64,000 nucleotides of DNA from Myxococcus guangdongensis. GTDB taxonomy: Bacteria; Myxococcota; Myxococcia; Myxococcales; Myxococcaceae. This document shows, piece by piece, positions 58,609 to 64,000 of this stretch. Both the position numbers and the translations under genes were made by a program. Positions within the stretch are counted from its first letter, which is position 1; each line of letters starts with the position of its first letter. The notes under the pieces are model-generated. The model had not been told where the DNA came from. It searched no databases and was given only the letters and a program-made list of their open reading frames with translations. The stretch is from positions 110,942 to 174,941 of the forward strand of contig NZ_JAJVKW010000020.1 in the NCBI RefSeq assembly GCF_024198255.1. Reading direction: 5' to 3'.

Positions 58609-59346
58609 CTATTCGAAGGTCAGCGAGGAGCCCCCGGAGAGCTTCTTCTCGAGCACCTCGGGGCGGCCGAGGACGCGCACGCGGCTGCCTCCCGAGGCGC
58701 TCACGCGCAAGGTGTCGGACACTCGCAGCGCGGCCGCGCCACCTCCGCTGGACTCCAGCCGTGCCTCGCGCGAGGCGAGCCCACCGGCGTACACCTCGCT
58801 CCCGCCCGACAGGTCCATGCGCACCTGGCGCGTCTCGCCCTCGAGCGTCGCGTGCGAGCCACCGCTCAGGGAGAGCGTCACCACATCCGCGCGCAGCCCT
58901 CGCACCCGGACCGAGCCACCGCCGCTGCCGGACACGGTGAAGTGATTCGCGTCGACCACGCCCGACACGTCCATCAGCCCGTCACCCGAGCGCTCCAACG
59001 CCTCCAGGCTCGGCACCACCACCTCGACGTGCAGCGGGTTGGGCGAATCCCAGCTCACCGCACCGTGCTCGCCGAAGTGCACCCGCAGCCGGTCCCCGGC
59101 GTGGTCCGTCCGCATGTGGGCGACGAGGTTGTCATCGCCGATGAGGAGGACCGAGTGGGGCCGCGTCGGGTCCACCAGGACGCGGGCGGGGATGCCATCC
59201 TCCACGTCCAGCCGGTCGAACACGGGCATCGTCCGCGACTCCTCCACCGAGTGCCCGCTGCCCTCCAGGTGCTGCCCGCAGCCCGACAGCCACGCCGCCG
59301 CCAGCAGCGCGAGCCCCGCGCCTTGCTCCCGTGCTCCCAGTCGCAT
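58609..59346 (-). CDS. DUF2807 (GIN domain) lipoprotein
   Basis: About 245 residues with a lipoprotein signal (LALLAAAWLSGCGQ). The rest is a beta-helix-like DUF2807 domain with repeated Gly/Ser turns (VSGSGGGSVRVRGLRAD, LSLSGGSHATLEGET, MDLSGGSEVYAG). The family is thought to be an adhesin-like autonomous fold; no enzymatic role is known. GGGAGCGGGACG lies before the ATG. Confidence 0.87.
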   Translation of the reverse strand: MRLGAREQGAGLALLAAAWLSGCGQHLEGSGHSVEESRTMPVFDRLDVEDGIPARVLVDPTRPHSVLLIGDDNLVAHMRTDHAGDRLRVHFGEHGAVSWDSPNPLHVEVVVPSLEALERSGDGLMDVSGVVDANHFTVSGSGGGSVRVRGLRADVVTLSLSGGSHATLEGETRQVRMDLSGGSEVYAGGLASREARLESSGGGAAALRVSDTLRVSASGGSRVRVLGRPEVLEKKLSGGSSLTFE

Positions 59347-59440
59347 CGTCCCGCTCCCGTGTCCGACAGGTCCGGGCACTGGAACACCGAGGGGGCCGGG
59401 GCGTGTCACCCAGACCCCCTCGGAAGCTCGCGACAGAGGG

Positions 59441-60292
59441 CTACGCGTTCAGCGCCGCGGCGTGGTGCCGCAGGTGGTCCTCCATGAACGTGGAGACGAA
59501 GTAGTAGCCGTGGTCGTACCCCTCGTGGATGCGCAGGGTGAGCGGCTGTCCCGTGGCGGCACAGGCCTCGCGCAGCAGCTCCGGCTTGAGCTGCTCCTGG
59601 AGGAACTTGTCGCCCGTGCCCTGGTCCACCAGCAGCGCGGGCAGGTGCTGCTTCGCGGCGCGAATCAGCTCCGTGGCGTCGTACTCGCGCCACGCCTGTG
59701 TGTCCTCGCCCAGGTAGCCCTTGAAGGCCTTCTGTCCCCACGGCACGCGCATGGGCGCGACGATGGGGGCGAACGCGGACACGGAGCGGTAGCGCCCCGG
59801 CTGCCGCAGCGCCGACACGAGCGCGCCATGGCCTCCCATGGAGTGGCCGAAGATGCCCTCCCGGTCCTCGCGGGCCGGGAAGTGTCCGGCGATGAGCGCG
59901 GGCAGCTCCTTCGTGACGTACGTGCCCATCCGGTAGCGCGCGGACCAGGGCGCCTGGGTGGCGTCCAGGTAGAAGCCCGCACCGACGCCGAAGTCCCACG
60001 ACGCGTCCTCGCCCGGATAGCCCGCGCCCCGGGGGCTGGTGTCCGGCGCCACCAGCATCACCCCCAGCTCCGCCGCCACACGCTGCGCGCCGCCCTTCGT
60101 CAGGAAGGTCTCCTCCGTGCACGTGAGGCCGGCGAGGTAGTAGAGCACCGGCACCTTGCGCTCCCGCGCCTGCGGCGGGACGAAGACGCCGAAGCGCATC
60201 TCGCCCCCGCAGGCCTCGGACACGTGCTTGTAGAAGCCCTGCGTGCCGTCGAAGCAGCGGTGCTGGCTGATGAGCGTGGGCGCCGCCGTCAT
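59441..60292 (-). CDS. fghA: S-formylglutathione hydrolase
   Basis: A 283-residue esterase-D-type alpha/beta hydrolase. It hydrolyses S-formylglutathione to formate and glutathione. Landmarks are YYLAGLTCTEETF (oxyanion region), the nucleophile Ser in GHSMGGHGAL, WDFGVGAGFYLDAT, and the His of HEGYDHGYYF. Its start overlaps the stop of frmA (ATGA, 60289-60292), so the two steps of formaldehyde removal are made together. Confidence 0.96.
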   Translation of the reverse strand: MTAAPTLISQHRCFDGTQGFYKHVSEACGGEMRFGVFVPPQARERKVPVLYYLAGLTCTEETFLTKGGAQRVAAELGVMLVAPDTSPRGAGYPGEDASWDFGVGAGFYLDATQAPWSARYRMGTYVTKELPALIAGHFPAREDREGIFGHSMGGHGALVSALRQPGRYRSVSAFAPIVAPMRVPWGQKAFKGYLGEDTQAWREYDATELIRAAKQHLPALLVDQGTGDKFLQEQLKPELLREACAATGQPLTLRIHEGYDHGYYFVSTFMEDHLRHHAAALNA

Positions 60293-61401
60293 GAGTACTT
60301 CACCACGCTGCGGATGGACTCGCCCTTGTGCATCAGGTCGAAGCCCTGGTTGATGTCCTCCAGCTTCAGCGTGTGCGTGATGAGATCGTCGACGTTGATC
60401 TTCCCGTTCATGTACCAGTCGACGATCTGCGGCACGTCGGTGCGGCCGCGCGCGCCGCCGAAGGCGCTGCCCTTCCACACGCGCCCCGTGACGAGCTGGA
60501 ACGGCCGCGTCTTGATCTCCTGGCCCGCGCCCGCCACGCCGATGACGATGCTCTCACCCCAGCCTCGGTGGCAGCACTCGAGCGCCTGGCGCATCGTGTT
60601 CACGTTGCCGATGCACTCGAAGCTGTAGTCCGCGCCGCCGTTCGTCAGGTTGACCAGGTAGGGGACGAGGTCACCCTCGACTTCCTTCGGGTTGACGAAG
60701 TGGGTGAGGCCGAACTTCTCCGCCATGGCCTTGCGCGCCGGGTTGATGTCCACGCCGACGATCTGGTCCGCGCCCACCATGCGGGCCGCCTGCACCACGT
60801 TGAGGCCGATGCCGCCCAGGCCGAAGACGACGACGCGCGCGCCGGCCTCCACCTTGGCCGTGTACACGACGGCGCCGATGCCCGTCGTCACGCCGCAGCC
60901 GATGTAGCAGACCTTGTCGAACGGGGCGTCCTCGCGAATCTTCGCGAGGGCGATCTCCGGCAGCACCGTGTACTGCGCGAAGGTGGACGTGCCCATGTAG
61001 TGGTGCACGGCCTGCTTGCCCAGGCGGAAGCGGCTGGTGCCGTCCGGCATCAGGCCCTTGCCCTGCGTGGCGCGGATGGCCGTACACAGGTTCGTCTTGC
61101 GCGACAGGCACGACTTACACTGCCGGCACTCGGGCGTGTAGAGCGGGATGACGTGGTCGCCCTTGCGCAGCGACGTCACGCCCGGCCCCACGTCCACCAC
61201 CACGCCCGCGCCCTCGTGGCCGAGGATGGCGGGGAAGAGCCCCTCCGGGTCCGCCCCGGAGAGCGTGAACTGGTCCGTGTGGCAGATGCCGGTGGCCTTC
61301 AGCTCCACGAGCACCTCGCCCGCCTTGGGTCCCTCCAGGTGCACCGTCTCGATGACCAACGGCTTTCCTGCCTCGAGCGCCACCGCCGCGCGCACGTCCA
61401 T
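60289..61401 (-). CDS. frmA: S-(hydroxymethyl)glutathione dehydrogenase (class III alcohol dehydrogenase)
   Basis: A 370-residue zinc dehydrogenase that oxidises S-(hydroxymethyl)glutathione, the adduct of formaldehyde. Catalytic Zn ligands are Cys40 (GICHTD) and His62 (GHEGAG); structural Zn is held by Cys91, 94, 97 and 105 (ECRQCKSC...C). The NAD-binding motif is GLGGIGLNV. Class III features such as the C-terminal GARGRTDVPQIV segment are present. Coupled by ATGA to fghA. Confidence 0.97.
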   Translation of the reverse strand: MDVRAAVALEAGKPLVIETVHLEGPKAGEVLVELKATGICHTDQFTLSGADPEGLFPAILGHEGAGVVVDVGPGVTSLRKGDHVIPLYTPECRQCKSCLSRKTNLCTAIRATQGKGLMPDGTSRFRLGKQAVHHYMGTSTFAQYTVLPEIALAKIREDAPFDKVCYIGCGVTTGIGAVVYTAKVEAGARVVVFGLGGIGLNVVQAARMVGADQIVGVDINPARKAMAEKFGLTHFVNPKEVEGDLVPYLVNLTNGGADYSFECIGNVNTMRQALECCHRGWGESIVIGVAGAGQEIKTRPFQLVTGRVWKGSAFGGARGRTDVPQIVDWYMNGKINVDDLITHTLKLEDINQGFDLMHKGESIRSVVKYS

Positions 61402-61522
61402 GCCCGAACCTCCCTGTGAAGAAATGAAGGGCGGCAGCGTAATGCGCGGTGGGCGGGCGTCGCACGACGGATTCGCTGGCTGACGCCTGGCGGACGCTTC
61501 CGGTGCTTATCGACAAATGAAG

Positions 61523-61557
61523 AAGGGCCTGGAGCCGACGCGCGGTTCCAGGCCCTT
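61523..61557 (-). terminator. Intrinsic terminator after the TPR lipoprotein gene
   Basis: A perfect 11-bp stem (AAGGGCCTGGA / TCCAGGCCCTT) with a 13-base loop lies 20 bases past the TPR gene's stop. On the minus strand it is followed by CTTCATTT, so it should terminate that transcript and keep it apart from frmA. Confidence 0.75.
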
Positions 61558-61577
61558 CGGGCAAGGCAGGGCAGGGA

Positions 61578-62366
61578 CTACGGCGTGCCCGCGGCGGCCT
61601 GGGCCTTGGCGGCCTTCTGCGCCTCGCTGAACTTCTTGGTCATCTCCGCGAACTGCCCCTGGTACTCGTCCATCTTCTTCTGGTGCTCGGCGGCGCGGGC
61701 GTTGGCCTCGTCGACGATGGTCTTGTCCTTGGCGTTCTCGGCGGCCTCGGACAGCGCCATGTCCTTCTGCTGCCGCTCGTACTCCATGAGGCGGCCCATC
61801 ACGACGCGCTTGTTGAGGTACGTGTTCGCGGAGTTCGGGTTGATGGCGATGACCTGGTCATAGACGCTGAGCGACTTCTCCAGGTCCGCCTTGACGATGG
61901 GGGCCGCCATGGAGCGCGCGCCGCCCTTCTGCGCGTAGATTTCGGCGATCCACCCGAGGGAGGCCTCGTCCTTGGGCTCGATCTTGAGCGCCTCGTTGAA
62001 GAACTTCTCCGCGTCCTCCAGCGTGCCGCCCTTCATGTGCATGCTGGCCAGGGTGCGGTAGGTCTCGGCCTTGTCCGCGGGCGTGGTCTTCATCTCGAGG
62101 ATCTTCAGGACGGCCTCGCTGGCCTTGTCCATCTGTCCGAGCTCGAGGTGGGCGAAGGCCTTCTTCTCCCAGACCTTCTCCTGCTTGGGGTCCGCCTGGA
62201 GCGACAGGGCGTAGGCCTCGGTGGCCTCCTTGTACTCCTTCTTCGCCAGGTGGTTGGTGCCCTTGACGCGGTTCTGCTTGGCGACGTCGTTCTCCTCGCT
62301 ACAGGCCACCGTGCCACCCAGGGCGAGAACTCCGACCATCAGACCGACTCGTGCCAGTCGCTTCAT
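61578..62366 (-). CDS. TPR-repeat lipoprotein
   Basis: About 262 residues with a lipoprotein signal (VGVLALGGTVACSEE). Four or so TPRs follow (AKKEYKEATEAYALSLQADP, LEDAEKFFNEALKIEPKD, DLEKSLSVYDQVIAINPNS). The C-terminal third is a charged coiled coil ending in an Ala tail. Such proteins scaffold assembly in the periplasm. GAGAGG lies upstream of the ATG. Confidence 0.85.
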   Translation of the reverse strand: MKRLARVGLMVGVLALGGTVACSEENDVAKQNRVKGTNHLAKKEYKEATEAYALSLQADPKQEKVWEKKAFAHLELGQMDKASEAVLKILEMKTTPADKAETYRTLASMHMKGGTLEDAEKFFNEALKIEPKDEASLGWIAEIYAQKGGARSMAAPIVKADLEKSLSVYDQVIAINPNSANTYLNKRVVMGRLMEYERQQKDMALSEAAENAKDKTIVDEANARAAEHQKKMDEYQGQFAEMTKKFSEAQKAAKAQAAAGTP

Positions 62367-62723
62367 GTGTGTGAACCTCTCGAGCGGGCCTGGGGAGTCG
62401 ACCCCGGCCCAGTCCATCCTGCTGTTCGCTCAGCGTGGGATCCGCCCTCACGCGGATCCGAAATCGAGGGCGAGCATACCCGAAGTCACGCTCCCGCCAC
62501 CCAGGAGCAGCGCGCGCCTGCCTCCCTGCCTTCCGGGCACCCCCTCTTGGGGCCCCGGTCCGTCCGACGAGGGGGCGCCTCCGGGCACCCGGGGTGTGGG
62601 CATGGGCCTGGAACGGACAGTGGCTGTGAGATTCACGTGGCGGCGCGAAGGGCGCTGTCCGTGTCCAGCGCAAAGCGAGGTCTTCCTCTGCAGCCTCAGC
62701 TGCACCTTATTTTCTGGGATAGC
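62367..62723. other. Divergent intergenic region, no gene seen
   Basis: About 360 bases between the TPR lipoprotein and the toxin gene. Frames here are Arg/Pro-rich and lack ribosome sites. GC content falls towards the toxin side. Confidence 0.4.
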
Positions 62724-63359
62724 ATGGAATCAATGTTCATGCGAATGGCCTTGAGCGTCGGCAGTGCCCTCGTGTTCTTGGCGTGCGGCTCCGCGACGGT
62801 TGGCGCTGTCGGCCCGCCAGCTACGGCCAAATGGGAAGGCCCACCTGTTACGACGCCAGGCGGTGGGACGGTGCGGTACGCTATCTATTACGGACCCTGG
62901 TTATGCTCTGCGCGCTGGATGAGTCAGTGCGAGCGGCGTTGCGCTGCTGAGGGCCATTCCTTGATGGGGTGCATCTGGCTTGCGGACATCAAGGGTGATT
63001 GGGTTGGCCGATGGGCCTACCTGCCAGCCGAGGCTGGTACTCGCTACGCCCTCACGCACTGCTGCTGCGATTACGCCGTGATATCCCCAGAGAGGGGACG
63101 GCAGCAATGGGACAACGCTCGGGATGGATATCGCCGCGACTGGATAGCAGAGTTCGGGGCATGGCCCGCGACGAGCGGTCGCAATTGGCCCGGACACCAC
63201 ATTCGCGACCTCGCTCACGGTGGGCATCCCACGGACGCTCGAAACGTGTTCCCGATTCCTGATCCGGTGCATACCGTTGTCAATAGCGCATACCTCCAGT
63301 GTTACACTCGGGGGAATCGATGGATGAGCATTGGCCCAGATCGCCCCTATAGTGATTGA
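62724..63359 (+). CDS. Lipoprotein toxin with HNH-like nuclease C-terminus (SitA-like)
   Basis: About 211 residues. A lipoprotein signal (ALSVGSALVFLACGS) is followed by a Cys-rich middle (WLCSARWMSQCERRCAAEG, THCCCDY). The C-terminus carries WPGHHIRDLAHGGHPTDA, then NVFPIPDPVHTVVN, a His-rich pattern of HNH/LHH-type nuclease toxins. Lipoprotein toxins with nuclease ends and a downstream immunity gene are the SitA/SitI pattern of Myxococcus, moved between kin by TraAB outer-membrane exchange. Several Met starts are possible (62724, 62733, 62739). Composition is lower in GC than the neighbours. Confidence 0.7.
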   Translation: MESMFMRMALSVGSALVFLACGSATVGAVGPPATAKWEGPPVTTPGGGTVRYAIYYGPWLCSARWMSQCERRCAAEGHSLMGCIWLADIKGDWVGRWAYLPAEAGTRYALTHCCCDYAVISPERGRQQWDNARDGYRRDWIAEFGAWPATSGRNWPGHHIRDLAHGGHPTDARNVFPIPDPVHTVVNSAYLQCYTRGNRWMSIGPDRPYSD

Positions 63360-63363
63360 CACC

Positions 63364-63822
63364 ATGAATGCGACGCTTGAGCAGATCCTCGATATTGTGT
63401 TGCGTGAGCACCATCCCCACCCTCCCGCCACGGAGCGCGAGATAGCCGACTTCGAAGCGCGCGCCGGTTGGCGTCTAGGCCCTGAGTTACGTGCGCTCTA
63501 TTCTCGCTGCAATGGGGTGGAACTTTTCGTCCCGCTACCTGACGCGCGCTACAGCATTCTCTCGCTGGCTGAACTACAGCGTGCCCGAGTGCGCATCTTA
63601 GGTATCGACGACGACACAATGGGGTCCGCGTCTTGGTGGACCCTTGTGGATTGCCAGGACTCTGACTTTGTGCTTGTTGATACCGCTGGGCCTGCGCCGT
63701 ACCCGATGCTCGACGCCTATCATGGCACCTATCCGCAGGTGCGGAAGATTGCGTCGTCCTTGCGGGAATTCTTGGCGCGATCACTGGAGAGCAAGAATCG
63801 CCTCTTCTGGCTCAATGAATAG
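63364..63822 (+). CDS. SMI1/KNR4 (SUKH)-family immunity protein
   Basis: A 152-residue soluble protein. The SUKH pattern is clear: PPATEREIADFEARAGWRLGPE, LRALYSRCNGVELF and a final helix (VRKIASSLREFLARSL). SUKH proteins neutralise nuclease toxins in many polymorphic systems. It starts four bases after the toxin stop, so the two are co-translated, and it shares the unusual lower-GC codon use. It is very likely the antidote to the preceding toxin. Confidence 0.85.
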   Translation: MNATLEQILDIVLREHHPHPPATEREIADFEARAGWRLGPELRALYSRCNGVELFVPLPDARYSILSLAELQRARVRILGIDDDTMGSASWWTLVDCQDSDFVLVDTAGPAPYPMLDAYHGTYPQVRKIASSLREFLARSLESKNRLFWLNE

Positions 63823-63891
63823 TGTGGCGAACTCGAATATGGAAATTTCGGGCACCCGGGTCTAAACCGAGGTTCGTCATCGGCGATCCCT

Positions 63892-64000
63892 TTACGGACC
63901 CGATGGGAGTAGCGGGACCAATCTACGGAAGGAGTCCTCTCGGTGGATGTCGAGCGTTCGCACTTCCGAGAGAACCTCCTCCATGAAAAGCCGTAGGAGA
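63892..64000 (-). CDS. C-terminal fragment of an unidentified protein (5' end outside window)
   Basis: A minus-strand frame open from the window edge to a TAA at 63892. The readable end is LLRLFMEEVLSEVRTLDIH and about 15 further residues. It could equally start at the internal Met. Its composition fits a soluble helical protein, but nothing more can be said, and a chance frame is possible. Confidence 0.35.
   Translation of the reverse strand, partial: LLRLFMEEVLSEVRTLDIHREDSFRRLVPLLPSGP

Overview
The window is a high-GC, densely packed stretch of a myxobacterial chromosome (Myxococcota, suborder Cystobacterineae by general character; genus not determined). Pointers are a two-repeat lectin of the Myxococcus hemagglutinin/OAA family, a protein built of ELWxxDGT repeats, a sigma factor resembling the myxobacterial Gmx1 group, two Ser/Thr kinases, many secreted lipoproteins, and strong third-position GC that opens long antisense shadow frames.

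Left third (1-22000): tail of a serpin; two unrecognised exported proteins, one with tandem LamG folds and a hydrophobic tail; DinB-like and DJ-1-like genes; an AraC regulator overlapping a jacalin-like lipoprotein gene; the lectin; a frameshifted gene; menB; a VOC protein; a large Ntn hydrolase joined to an M1-peptidase-like tail; an M13 zinc peptidase; class I fumarase; a 57-residue rubredoxin; an OmpA-type protein; and a matrixin-like protease.

Middle (22000-43600): a four-gene minus-strand operon with every junction overlapping as ATGA (sigma factor, zinc-finger Ser/Thr kinase with TPRs, membrane protein, winged-helix/DUF2071 protein), then an L,D-transpeptidase gene. Next come a beta-helix lipoprotein, permeases, a metal efflux protein, oxyR, and a TetR gene. 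At 37190-38334 a conserved gene of unknown function is followed by two tandem noncoding elements with tRNA-like parts in permuted order and a strong intrinsic terminator. I read these as bacterial Y RNAs (YrlA type), although no Ro60/Rsr gene is in the window. This is the most interesting locus here. An enoyl-CoA hydratase, a chemoreceptor with a 7TM input region and an outer-membrane barrel follow.

Right third (43600-64000): a KimA-like transporter, secreted proteins, a second Ser/Thr kinase, a P-domain/endonuclease I protein, ELWxxDGT and Cys-rich lipoproteins, an aquaporin fused to a degenerate ArsC-like domain, and a glutathione-dependent formaldehyde detoxification pair (frmA-fghA). At the edge is a lower-GC lipoprotein nuclease toxin with a SUKH-type immunity gene, resembling the SitA/SitI outer-membrane-exchange toxins of Myxococcus.

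All calls come from reading the sequence; no searches were run. Starts were moved inward where a ribosome site, signal peptide or family length argued for it.
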